A stretch of DNA of 11,064 nucleotides from an uncultured Mucispirillum sp. (GCA_910586745.1 CAJUJZ010000076.1:1-11064); one strand, 5' to 3'; positions 1 to 7,082 are shown, numbered from the stretch's first letter. Program-made: numbers and translations. The notes: a model not told the origin generated them from the letters alone.

Positions 1-12
1 ATATAAAAAGAT

Positions 13-582
13 TTATTTTTTAATTAGTTTATCAGCAAATATTAAGTTAATATTTACAGGCTTATCATTAGAAGAATAATGGTATTTAATTTCTGTATTA
101 TTATCTCCGTCAGTTAAAATTTCCGTTATAGAGTGGAATAAAATTTTCTGTTGTTCATATATAAAAGAATAATAATAAATAGATAAAGGTTGATATAATT
201 TATATGCTTTAATATTTACAATATTATTAGATATTGTAATAAGCGGGTCATATATATTTAATAAGTTAGAGCCTAAACATGTAAGATATTTTTTATTATC
301 TTTCCAAAATGAAATAAAATACTGGCTTGTTCCTCTGGCTGCACCATTATATTCAGAATAATAAAATGAAATCATCTTAAAATGCTCGCCATAAAGAGTA
401 ATGTCATCAACTTTAATTTGAGTATCTTTAGGAAATTTAGGGTTTAATTTTCTCATGAGATATTCTACAGCACTTTGGATGTCTAATGCTTTATATTCAT
501 CAATAATAACAGGATTAAAAACATTTTGAGCAAATACACTAAAAGCAAAAAGGATGAAAAATAAAGTTAACATATGTTTCAT
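13..582 (-). CDS. Secreted hypothetical protein, 189 aa
   Basis: I do not recognise the family. The N-terminus (MKHMLTLFFILFAFSVFAQ) is a clear Sec signal peptide: a basic start, a hydrophobic core of about 12 residues, and a likely signal peptidase I cut after VFA near residue 18. The mature part is about 170 residues, rich in Tyr, Ile and Asn, with a single Cys (in YLTCLG) and no further membrane segment, so it should be a soluble periplasmic or surface protein. It is the last gene of the minus-strand operon and starts 15 nt after the stop of the upstream GT9 gene. No good Shine-Dalgarno precedes the ATG at 582, so translational coupling is likely. An alternative ATG three codons in (573) would shorten the basic region. 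No function can be assigned. Confidence 0.8.
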   Translation of the reverse strand: MKHMLTLFFILFAFSVFAQNVFNPVIIDEYKALDIQSAVEYLMRKLNPKFPKDTQIKVDDITLYGEHFKMISFYYSEYNGAARGTSQYFISFWKDNKKYLTCLGSNLLNIYDPLITISNNIVNIKAYKLYQPLSIYYYSFIYEQQKILFHSITEILTDGDNNTEIKYHYSSNDKPVNINLIFADKLIKK

Positions 583-597
583 AACTTAATCCAGTAT

Positions 598-1563
598 TTA
601 TGAATTACGGTTCAGCATAGAATTAACATGATACCGCACTTCTTCCACGCCAATATCAAGCATACATTTAAAGTGTTTTTTATAGCAGTAGCTGCTGCCA
701 TGAATATGGCATGGTCTGCATTTTAAACAGGCATATTCTATCACTTTAGTGTTTTTAAAAGCTGGATAAAAACCAAGTTCTTTAGTAGTAGGTCCAAATA
801 TTGCAATAGTAGGTACATTTAAAGCTGTTGCAATATGCATAGGTCCAGAATCAGTTGTAATAAAAATATCAGCCTGAGCAATAAACTCTATTAATGCAGA
901 AAGAGAAACTTTACCTGTTTTATCATCAGCAGATGAAGGCACATTCATTTTGCCGCTGCCAATATATACAACATTTAAACCGTCATCAGAAAGAAGACTC
1001 CCAAGCTCTTCAAAAAAAGGCCATTCTTTAGTAGCTTTAGATGCAAAAGGGTGAATAACAGCATTTTTTAAAGAATTATTTCTTTCAATATTAGGAAAAG
1101 GCAGATAAGGCCTGAGTAATTCAATATCAGGCATATTAAGTTTAAAAGCTTTCATAAATGGTTTAAAATATTTAATAACAGTATGTTCGTGCAGTTTAGA
1201 GCGTAATAATCTGTATTTAACATAAAGTCTTCTTGCCAGTGAATGTTTATTATATACTAAGCTTTTGCAGGAAGAAATAAGACGAACAAATCGTGAGCGA
1301 ATATTATTATGCAGATCAAAAACAATATCATAATTAGGCATAGTAGACATTGTTTCATTTAAATCAACTAACGAATCACCTTTTTTGATAGTATATATAT
1401 TTCTGATATATGGATAATCCTGCAGCACACCTGCAAAATTTGAATAAGTAAGTAAATCTATTGCAATATCTTCAGAAACATTTTCTTTTACATACTTTAA
1501 GACACCTGTAAGAAGAACAATATCACCAAGAGAGCTGAACCTGACAACTAAAATTTCTTTCAT
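598..1563 (-). CDS. Glycosyltransferase family 9 (heptosyltransferase-like), 321 aa
   Basis: The protein belongs to the GT9 / ADP-heptose:LPS heptosyltransferase family (WaaC/WaaF/WaaQ), GT-B fold enzymes that transfer heptose from ADP-heptose to the LPS core at the cytoplasmic face of the inner membrane. Visible signatures are the N-terminal Rossmann start EILVVRFSSLGDIVLLTGVL (residues 3-22) with the SLGD loop, and the C-terminal nucleotide-sugar site ITTDSGPMHIATAL followed by PTIAIFGPTTKELGFYP (from about residue 235). A cysteine-rich segment (CLKCRPC, then HFKCM, about residues 275-300) matches one in the neighbouring GT9. Length is normal for the family. An AGGG Shine-Dalgarno lies 7 nt before the ATG, and the gap to the upstream GT9 stop is only 3 nt, so the two are cotranscribed. 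The exact acceptor (core heptose or another glycan) cannot be read from sequence, so I give no symbol. Confidence 0.92.
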   Translation of the reverse strand: MKEILVVRFSSLGDIVLLTGVLKYVKENVSEDIAIDLLTYSNFAGVLQDYPYIRNIYTIKKGDSLVDLNETMSTMPNYDIVFDLHNNIRSRFVRLISSCKSLVYNKHSLARRLYVKYRLLRSKLHEHTVIKYFKPFMKAFKLNMPDIELLRPYLPFPNIERNNSLKNAVIHPFASKATKEWPFFEELGSLLSDDGLNVVYIGSGKMNVPSSADDKTGKVSLSALIEFIAQADIFITTDSGPMHIATALNVPTIAIFGPTTKELGFYPAFKNTKVIEYACLKCRPCHIHGSSYCYKKHFKCMLDIGVEEVRYHVNSMLNRNS

Positions 1564-1566
1564 ATA

Positions 1567-2625
1567 TCAGCCCTGCTTTAAAATAGAAAGAGCAGCAATT
1601 AAAACTCTTTCAGGCTCAATATCTTTCATACATTTAAAATGACTTTTAGGGCAGGTATGACCCCCATGTTTTCCACAAGGTCTGCAGTCTATATTATTAT
1701 TTTCTACTACAATGCTTTTTTCGTCGTATGGGAAAAAACCTAAAGATTTAACAGTAGGTCCAAAAACTGCAACAGTTGGAGTGCCAGCAGCAATAGCTAT
1801 ATGCATAGCACCACTATCATTAGATAAAAGTAAATCAACTGCTGAAAGAATAGCTGGCAGTTCCCTTAAAGATGTTTTATATGCAAAATCAAAGTAAGGG
1901 TATTTAAAAATATTTGCAAATTCATCAAGGCTGTCTTTATCATCTTTACCGCCAAATAATGCAATCCCATAACCTTTATGATATAAATCTTCTGCCACTT
2001 TTACAAAATATTCTACAGGATATCTTTTTGTAGGCCATACACTTCCTGGAGCAATACCAACTATCTTTTTATCAGGTGCAGAAGCTGCAAAATAAGCAAG
2101 AGTATTTGCCTGTAAATGTTTATCAATATAAACAGTCAGCGATCCGCCAATTTTTTTAGCTTCGTCTAAAGAAAAATCATCACATAATGCATTTAATATC
2201 ATCAGGTTTCTCTCTACTTCGCAAAGTTCCTGTTTTTTTTCTACTCTTTTATTAAACATATAGCTCATAACTGCAGAAGAAAAACCAATAATATATGTAT
2301 TTTTCACCATAGAAAATAAAGTAGTAGAGCGAAGTGATAAGTGCAGGTCTATAATTAAATCAAACTGATAGTTAGATATAACTTTTACAAACTTTAAAAG
2401 CCCTGAAAAACCTTTTTGAGTATTTCTTTTATCAAAAATAATAACTTCATCAATAAAAGGTATGTTATAAAAAAGGTCAGCATGTTCTGGGCGGACGCAG
2501 AAAGATATTCTTGCTTCTGGGTAAAGCACATGCAGAGCTCTTATTAATGGTGTCGTAATAATAGTGTCTCCTAAATAAGCCGGATTAAATATAAGTATAT
2601 TTTTAAATTGAGTGTCTGCTTTCAT
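1567..2625 (-). CDS. Glycosyltransferase family 9 (heptosyltransferase-like), 352 aa
   Basis: This is a second GT9 family member, probably a lipopolysaccharide-core heptosyltransferase or a related sugar transferase. It begins KNILIFNPAYLGDTIITTPL (from residue 8), the typical GT9 N-terminal strand and Gly-Asp loop. It has the donor-site segment LLLSNDSGAMHIAIA (near residue 268), then TVAVFGPTVKSLGFFPYD, and a Cys-rich tail CRPCGKHGGHTCPKSHFKCM (about 312-331). I chose the ATG at 2625. The reading frame extends to a TTG at 2661, but the extra 12 residues precede the family start, and the TTG lies deeper inside the upstream RluA gene. With the ATG the overlap with that gene is 23 nt, implying coupled translation. 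The two GT9s are clearly paralogous and probably act in sequence on the same glycan. The individual sugar and acceptor are unknown. Confidence 0.92.
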   Translation of the reverse strand: MKADTQFKNILIFNPAYLGDTIITTPLIRALHVLYPEARISFCVRPEHADLFYNIPFIDEVIIFDKRNTQKGFSGLLKFVKVISNYQFDLIIDLHLSLRSTTLFSMVKNTYIIGFSSAVMSYMFNKRVEKKQELCEVERNLMILNALCDDFSLDEAKKIGGSLTVYIDKHLQANTLAYFAASAPDKKIVGIAPGSVWPTKRYPVEYFVKVAEDLYHKGYGIALFGGKDDKDSLDEFANIFKYPYFDFAYKTSLRELPAILSAVDLLLSNDSGAMHIAIAAGTPTVAVFGPTVKSLGFFPYDEKSIVVENNNIDCRPCGKHGGHTCPKSHFKCMKDIEPERVLIAALSILKQG

Positions 2626-3292
2626 AATTATATTGATACACACTTTTTTCTGATAATTCAAGTAGATTGATATGTTTAAGCATAAAATTTGTAATATTTG
2701 CTTTAAAGCTTATGTATTTTTCATTTTCTGGATTTAGAAAGCCCATAAAAAAGCACTGGAGAGTAAGTCTTTTATCATTTGTTTTTTTATTATAAAGGAA
2801 GTCCTGAAAAAGAGGTGCTTTCAATGCTTTAAGATGCACTCTTATCTGGTGAGTTCTGCCAGTTTCAGGTTCAGCCAGTATTAATGCCCCTTTATCACTT
2901 GATGAAAGATTATAAAAAGAAGTTACTGCCTTTTTACCACTTTTAAAATTAACGGCATATTTTCCATGGTTTGATTTAGCAAGAGGAAGCATTAAAGACT
3001 GAGGAAATATTTTATTTTCAGTAACAGCAATATAATATTTTGTAACTGCAGATTTTTCAAACTGCATAGATAAATGCCTGTGAGCAGATTTATTTCTGGC
3101 AAAAATCATTAAGCCGCCAGTACCTGCATCAAGACGGTGAGTAACATATATTTCCCCATAATCCTGCCTTAAAATATCAATTAATGGTGTAACAGTATTC
3201 TGTCTGTCAGGTATCACATATACACCATGATTTTTCTGCACTGCTAATATATTTTTATCTTTATATATTTCAATATAGCTGTATTCATTCAT
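2603..3292 (-). CDS. RluA-family RNA pseudouridine synthase, 229 aa
   Basis: The enzyme isomerises uridine to pseudouridine in rRNA or tRNA in the cytoplasm. The catalytic motif VTHRLDAGTGGLMIFARN carries the nucleophile Asp55 in HRLD, and the later family motif GRTHQIRVHL is at residues 145-154. It is short and has no N-terminal S4 RNA-binding domain, like the TruC/RluA-type subgroup, so the target base cannot be named. Start choice: the frame extends to a GTG at 3349, but that lies upstream of an excellent promoter (3299-3327) whose predicted transcription start is the A of the ATG at 3292. The conserved fold also begins just after that ATG (YIEIYKDKNILAVQK). No Shine-Dalgarno precedes the ATG, consistent with a leaderless message. 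It is the first gene of the minus operon and its 3' end overlaps the GT9 gene. Confidence 0.93.
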   Translation of the reverse strand: MNEYSYIEIYKDKNILAVQKNHGVYVIPDRQNTVTPLIDILRQDYGEIYVTHRLDAGTGGLMIFARNKSAHRHLSMQFEKSAVTKYYIAVTENKIFPQSLMLPLAKSNHGKYAVNFKSGKKAVTSFYNLSSSDKGALILAEPETGRTHQIRVHLKALKAPLFQDFLYNKKTNDKRLTLQCFFMGFLNPENEKYISFKANITNFMLKHINLLELSEKSVYQYNYESRHSI

Positions 3293-3298
3293 AGTAAA

Positions 3299-3327
3299 GT
3301 TATAATAAAAGAGTATAAATGTGTCAA
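3299..3327 (-). promoter_or_regulatory. Sigma-70-type promoter for the RluA/GT9 operon (predicted leaderless)
   Basis: On the minus strand there is a perfect -35 TTGACA (3322-3327), a 17-bp spacer and a -10 TATAAC (3299-3304). The -10 is followed by 6 bases (TTTACT) and then directly by the RluA ATG. Normal promoter geometry puts +1 on the A of that ATG. The hexamers and spacing are seen directly; the start site is inferred. Confidence 0.7.
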
Positions 3328-3363
3328 TATCTATTAGCTGAAATAACACTTAAATAATAACAT

Positions 3364-3380
3364 TTGGCAATGAATTTGCT
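3364..3380 (+). promoter_or_regulatory. Sigma-54 (RpoN) promoter, -24/-12 type
   Basis: TTGGCAATGAATTTGCT matches the sigma-54 consensus YTGGCACGRNNNTTGCW at all fixed positions except the CG after TGGCA. The invariant GG (3366-3367) and GC (3378-3379) are separated by exactly 10 bp. Predicted +1 is near 3391, giving a 5' leader of about 53 nt with the ribosome binding site AAGGAG (3432-3437) 6 nt before the ATG at 3444. No sigma-70 hexamer pair with acceptable spacing fits as well. An enhancer-binding activator would be required. Confidence 0.72.
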
Positions 3381-3443
3381 AAAATTAAGATATAGTCACT
3401 ATATACTAGGAAAAATATTCCACTGTTTATTAAGGAGATTGTT

Positions 3444-5045
3444 ATGCAGATAAATAATAATTACACTAATACACAGATATTGCAAAGTAATTATAAAAAT
3501 AATACTTTGCAATTTGCAGATACATCTGCCAAATACAAAACAGAAATGGATAAAGTGGATATTACATCAAAAGAAACTATACGAGTAGAAACAGTTAATA
3601 AACCAGATTACAGCGATGAAGAAATATCAGAATTTTTAAAAGATAAACCATATACAGCATTTAGTTATAACTACTACAATAAATATGCTAAAGAACAACA
3701 AGCTAAAGAATATATATACAGTATTATGGATACATATTATAATTCAATTGATGTATATGATAATCCTATTGAAAGAAGAAGAGAAATGGATTTATATGCA
3801 TATAAAAATGATATTACAGAAGATGATATATATAATATATTAGGCAATGAAACTGCACTTAATATTGGGCGACTTTTAGACACTTTAATAAAAAAACTAC
3901 CTTCTGTAAGTCAAGAAACAGCAGATATTGGAATTAGTATTTATATAGATTATATACCAAGAGAGTTTAATAGACTAGGATATGATGCTTCTGTAATGTT
4001 TCAAGATAGAAAAGTAGAGGAAAATGGAGAAATAATGATATTACCTAAAGATAGTGACAAGTGGCTTACAAAAGAAGAATTTATAAAAATTTATCCAGAC
4101 TATAAAATATTTATGTCATTAGAACTTGGAACACAAGTTAACTCAGAATACCCATCAGAAATTCAACTTGCATATAATAAGAGTGAAGAAACATTTAAAA
4201 AATATGTAGAAAAATTTATATCAGAATTAAGTGAAGACGAAAAACAACTGTTAAGGGAATATGATATTTTTTCAGCCCCAGTGTTACAGGTAGCAGGAAT
4301 AAAGGGAATAGAACAGTTTACAAAAGATATAGATGATATAAAAGCAGCTAGTGTAAATAAGTGGAGTGGGTTAAATACTATCAGAAAAGAATTTATTCAA
4401 CTGGCTGAAGAAGTCAAGTTAACTTTTGCAAAAGGAATGTCAAGAAGTGAGCTAAAAGAAGGAGATATTCCGTCACAACAAAGACCGTATGCAATAATAC
4501 CATTTTATTCTAATTTTGAACGAGATGCAAAATTAATTAAAGAATTAGGGTTAAGTGATTATATAAAAATAGATACCAGCAAGATGGATTTGGAAAAAGG
4601 CACAATAAATGGTTACAGATTTGATATGGATTTTATAAATGAATATAGTGAATGTTTTTATAATCCAGAACGAGATATACCATATATGCAAAGCTTATTT
4701 TATACTCATGAAGAATATGATAAATTGTTAACTCAATATGGCACAGCTAAAAATATAGAGAAAGCATATTTATATGCAATGGATAATAATTTATCACTAG
4801 ATATATTATCCAATGATTATACATCAGCCATAGGAGTAGAAGCGGGGGCAGGAATACATAAAGAATTACACAGTAATTTAAATGGCAGAGATGATTTTTT
4901 AGAATCATTATTCAGTGAGAAAAATAAAGATGAAATAAATACATATACAAATATAACAATAAATATTGAGCTTGATTTAAAAAGTAAATATTTATCTCTG
5001 TTAAGCAAAAACGATAATATAAATACTTTACTAGACATTATATAA
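3444..5045 (+). CDS. Hypothetical protein, 533 aa, sigma-54-driven
   Basis: I do not recognise a family or catalytic motif. The start is secure: AAGGAG lies 6 nt before the ATG. There is no signal peptide and no transmembrane segment. The first 35 or so residues (MQINNNYTNTQILQSNYKNN and on) are polar, rich in Asn, Gln, Thr and Ser, and probably disordered, followed by a Lys/Glu/Asp-rich, mostly helical-looking body with many Tyr and only one Cys (in ECFYNP). Such Asn/Ser/Thr/Gln-rich N-termini are common in proteins exported by the flagellar type III apparatus, and its sigma-54 promoter is the class used for flagellar genes in many Gram-negatives. A role as a flagellum-associated or flagellum-exported protein is therefore a reasonable but unproven inference. 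It stands alone between a divergent operon and a secreted-protein pair, with no obvious terminator after it. Confidence 0.85.
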   Translation: MQINNNYTNTQILQSNYKNNTLQFADTSAKYKTEMDKVDITSKETIRVETVNKPDYSDEEISEFLKDKPYTAFSYNYYNKYAKEQQAKEYIYSIMDTYYNSIDVYDNPIERRREMDLYAYKNDITEDDIYNILGNETALNIGRLLDTLIKKLPSVSQETADIGISIYIDYIPREFNRLGYDASVMFQDRKVEENGEIMILPKDSDKWLTKEEFIKIYPDYKIFMSLELGTQVNSEYPSEIQLAYNKSEETFKKYVEKFISELSEDEKQLLREYDIFSAPVLQVAGIKGIEQFTKDIDDIKAASVNKWSGLNTIRKEFIQLAEEVKLTFAKGMSRSELKEGDIPSQQRPYAIIPFYSNFERDAKLIKELGLSDYIKIDTSKMDLEKGTINGYRFDMDFINEYSECFYNPERDIPYMQSLFYTHEEYDKLLTQYGTAKNIEKAYLYAMDNNLSLDILSNDYTSAIGVEAGAGIHKELHSNLNGRDDFLESLFSEKNKDEINTYTNITINIELDLKSKYLSLLSKNDNINTLLDII

Positions 5046-5084
5046 AAAATATTATAAAAATCTCTTTACAAAATATGCACTGAT

Positions 5085-5110
5085 TTACATATTATAATTA
5101 TAATATGTAA
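5085..5110. repeat. 26-bp perfect palindrome before the secreted-protein pair
   Basis: Two 13-base arms (TTACATATTATAA and its exact reverse complement) abut with no spacer. The palindrome contains two overlapping TATAAT hexamers (5093-5098 and 5099-5104), and its last two bases are the first two of the AAGGAGG ribosome binding site. It could be an operator for a dimeric regulator covering the -10 region, or an RNA hairpin next to the ribosome binding site. It does not match the PerR or Fur box arrangement. Confidence 0.6.
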
Positions 5111-5125
5111 GGAGGGTATATTATG
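5109..5125 (+). promoter_or_regulatory. Strong ribosome binding site and ATG out of frame with the downstream gene
   Basis: AAGGAGG (5109-5115) is 7 nt before an ATG at 5123, which is ideal geometry. That frame reads MKQIYVSSIVFVYNFI and stops at TAG 5171-5173. The long secreted-protein frame begins at another ATG (5136), 20 nt from the ribosome binding site and in the +1 frame. The signals therefore point to a start that no longer connects to the gene. Confidence 0.65.
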
Positions 5126-5135
5126 AAACAGATTT

Positions 5136-5825
5136 ATGTTTCTAGTATTGTTTTTGTGTATAACTTCATATAGCTATGCAGTTTCACTTGATAACTATGT
5201 TTATGAGAAAGATGACCTTGTAAGCACAATAGGTAATGGCAGTAGAGATTTTGTTATCGCAGCTAAACCAGAACAGGCATATCAATGTGAAAATTCAGGT
5301 AAAAATAAACCGCTTAAAGAAGGTTTATTATTTGTAAGTTCTCGCCAATATGCAGATAAAATATATCTTGACGGCGAAGATAATATTGTTTCTTCATCAT
5401 CTTATGTAAGTGTTTATTCTAAAAACGAAGATAAGTTAAATATCAAATCAGTAATTCCTTTTAATAAAAACTATAGACAAGCTGAAGAAATTTATTTCAT
5501 AACATATCATAGTATTAATCCATCTGTATATAGTTCAATTGGTAGAAGTAGAGAAAATAGTTCTCTAGATTTTCAACTTATTACACAGGATATAGAAATG
5601 AATAATATTGGCTGCTACTATATTATGGCAGAAGACCAAAACTCAGATTATAGTATAGGGTATTATTGGCTTTATGTAACAAAAAGTTATATTAAAAAAG
5701 ATACAGAACTTGAAGTTACAACTAAATATTTGGAAAGACCATCTAATTTATCACAAGGAACTGGTTCTAACTCAAACATCTATACAACAGTTAGAAAACA
5801 TACTTATAGGGTGTTGCAAAATTAA
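5136..5825 (+). CDS. Secreted hypothetical protein, 229 aa, paralogue of the next gene; start region frameshifted
   Basis: The frame opens with a signal peptide lacking its basic residues (MFLVLFLCITSYSYA, probable cut after SYA). The mature part has KEGLLFVSSRQYAD (61-74) and NNIGCYYIMAED...GYYWLYV (156-181). These align with KAGPLFITTDRILED and NILGCYAVQYSR...FYWLVSY in the downstream gene, including two conserved Cys (51 and 160) that could form a disulphide. The family is unrecognised; it is periplasmic or surface-exposed by inference. The strong ribosome binding site serves an ATG at 5123 in a different frame. Removing one T from GATTTATG (5131-5138) would fuse MKQI to MFLVLFLC and make a complete signal peptide. 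So the annotated start is either a weak internal initiation, a real frameshift, or a sequence error. It is followed after 15 nt by the paralogue, in one operon. Confidence 0.75.
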   Translation: MFLVLFLCITSYSYAVSLDNYVYEKDDLVSTIGNGSRDFVIAAKPEQAYQCENSGKNKPLKEGLLFVSSRQYADKIYLDGEDNIVSSSSYVSVYSKNEDKLNIKSVIPFNKNYRQAEEIYFITYHSINPSVYSSIGRSRENSSLDFQLITQDIEMNNIGCYYIMAEDQNSDYSIGYYWLYVTKSYIKKDTELEVTTKYLERPSNLSQGTGSNSNIYTTVRKHTYRVLQN

Positions 5826-5840
5826 TAATGGAGAAACAAC

Positions 5841-6785
5841 ATGAAAAAAATATTTAGCATCATATTTATTCTATTTGCATATATGGCATATGCACAAGAA
5901 AATACAGAAGAATATGGATTTGGAGCATCAGAATCTGATTTTATAGTAAATACAAGACAAGCACTAGCAAATCCAGTATTTAACATAGCACACTACGATA
6001 AATTAAAATCTTCCGATTATGCTGCTGTTAAAATGGTAAATGAGCAGTTTTGTAAAAATATAACAATTATAAGGAATGATACACAAAGTCCTAATATGGA
6101 CTTTAATAAAGATATGTATTTTAAAGCAGGACCATTATTTATTACAACAGACAGGATACTAGAAGATAGAGCATTTTATAAGTATAGCCAAGAAATGCTT
6201 GATTTACTAAATCTAAGTGTAGATAGTAGACCTAATATTTATAGTGGTTCTTCATATGAAATGCGAGAAAAGAAACATAACAACCACTACTATTATGATA
6301 CCGCATTTAGTGCATATGAAGGAACAACATTAACAAATATATTAAAATATTATAATGTAAATACAGAAGTAGACATAATGAAAAGGCAGTATGCAATACC
6401 TTCTCACAATTCTTCTACTGGTTATAAGGAAATCAATTATGAATTAATAGCTTATTATACAAATTATCCTGATATTTCAGAAAATCATGATGTATCAAAT
6501 TATAGTCAAACAGGCAAATTAACAAGTATTGGTAACTATGCAGAAGCTAATATACTTGGCTGTTATGCAGTTCAGTATTCACGGCAAACTGATTTAGAGC
6601 ATAATATTAATTATTATAATGATTTTGATTTTTACTGGCTTGTATCGTATAGATTTAAAGGCAAAGATTATAGTGTTCGCCTAAAAAATAGAACAAATAT
6701 GCCACAGAAAAAAGATATTATGTATTCAAAGGGTAATGTAATAGACATAAATTATGACTGGAAAAACATAATCAATACCAATTAA
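5841..6785 (+). CDS. Secreted hypothetical protein, 314 aa, paralogue of the preceding gene
   Basis: A typical Sec signal peptide (MKKIFSIIFILFAYMAYAQ, cut after AYA near residue 18) leads an unrecognised Tyr/Asn-rich protein. TGGAGA (GGAG at 5830-5833) lies 7 nt before the ATG. Homology to the upstream 229-residue protein is visible in FKAGPLFITTDRILEDR (94-110) and in NILGCYAVQYSR with FYWLVSYRFKGKDY (237-277). The Cys pair (71 and 241) corresponds to Cys51 and Cys160 there. It is about 85 residues longer, mainly through an insertion around residues 115-195, rich in His, Tyr and Asn. No membrane segment follows the signal peptide. The pair appears to be a lineage-specific duplication; both products are probably periplasmic or outer-surface proteins. 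Transcription ends at the hairpin directly downstream. Confidence 0.85.
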   Translation: MKKIFSIIFILFAYMAYAQENTEEYGFGASESDFIVNTRQALANPVFNIAHYDKLKSSDYAAVKMVNEQFCKNITIIRNDTQSPNMDFNKDMYFKAGPLFITTDRILEDRAFYKYSQEMLDLLNLSVDSRPNIYSGSSYEMREKKHNNHYYYDTAFSAYEGTTLTNILKYYNVNTEVDIMKRQYAIPSHNSSTGYKEINYELIAYYTNYPDISENHDVSNYSQTGKLTSIGNYAEANILGCYAVQYSRQTDLEHNINYYNDFDFYWLVSYRFKGKDYSVRLKNRTNMPQKKDIMYSKGNVIDINYDWKNIINTN

Positions 6786-6786
6786 T

Positions 6787-6832
6787 AAGTATAAAATTAT
6801 GCGGGCATTTTAAGCCCGCAATTTTTATACTT
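6787..6832 (+). terminator. Rho-independent terminator after the secreted-protein pair
   Basis: The GC-rich stem TGCGGGC (6800-6806), a 7-nt loop and GCCCGCA (6814-6820) are followed by ATTTTTA. The stem extends outward imperfectly: AAGTATAAAA (6787-6796) is complementary to the sequence ending at 6832. It lies right after the stop at 6785. The flanking A/T tracts mean it may act on both strands, though no minus-strand gene converges on it. Confidence 0.88.
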
Positions 6833-6960
6833 AACCTTGTTAAAACAAACAGCCTGCAAAATATCTTGAAAAGAGAACTAATAAGCAGTTCTATTGCAAA
6901 GCAAATAAAATGACACAGTGTATTTCTCTAACAAAATAAACAATATTTGTATATATTTTC

Positions 6961-6988
6961 TTGAAAAGACATTTTATATTCATATATT
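6961..6988 (+). promoter_or_regulatory. Possible promoter for the hflX operon
   Basis: TTGAAA (6961-6966), a 16-bp spacer and TATATT (6983-6988) lie about 90 bp before the hflX start. A lone TATAAT at 7015-7020 is an alternative -10 without a good -35. The surrounding 6833-7058 stretch is AT-rich non-coding sequence with no other clear feature. Confidence 0.3.
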
Positions 6989-7058
6989 GAATATCTATAA
7001 AAAATGGCGAATATTATAATAATTAACCTTGAAAAAATTATATGAAACCTGTATATAT

Positions 7059-7082
7059 ATGAAAAAAATAAAAGGATATTAA
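7059..7082 (+). CDS. Possible 7-codon leader peptide overlapping the hflX start
   Basis: ATG at 7059 reads MKKIKGY and stops with TAA at 7080-7082, overlapping the proposed ATT start of hflX (7078). Its own ribosome binding site is poor. It may be chance, a leader that couples translation into hflX, or the relic of a longer start. It is included because it touches an unusual start codon. Confidence 0.2.
   Translation: MKKIKGY

Noticed and set aside
1712..1897. Plus-strand ORF of 61 codons
   Set aside because: Antisense shadow of the GT9 gene. The ORFs at 4817-5038, 7932-8228, 8286-8486, 9062-9268 and 10273-10470 on the minus strand are likewise shadows with no ribosome binding site or recognisable domain.
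2626..2661. TTG start at 2661 for the second GT9 gene
   Set aside because: Adds 12 residues outside the family N-terminus and enlarges the overlap with the upstream gene; the ATG at 2625 is better.
3293..3349. GTG start at 3349 for the RluA-family gene (248 aa)
   Set aside because: It lies upstream of the best promoter, and the extra 19 residues precede the conserved fold; the ATG at 3292 fits promoter geometry and family start.
3376..3407. Sigma-70 promoter TTGCTA/TATACT before the 533-residue gene
   Set aside because: The spacer is 20 bp; TTGGCA/TATAGT gives 21 bp. The sigma-54 match explains the site better.
5085..5110. PerR or Fur box
   Set aside because: TTATAAT is present, but the second half-site order and the centre do not match the 7-1-7 PerR pattern or the Fur hexamer repeats.
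6833..7058. Short repeats of CTTGAAAAG and a 6-bp hairpin (6874-6892)
   Set aside because: Too short and too simple for AT-rich intergenic DNA to call a regulatory element.
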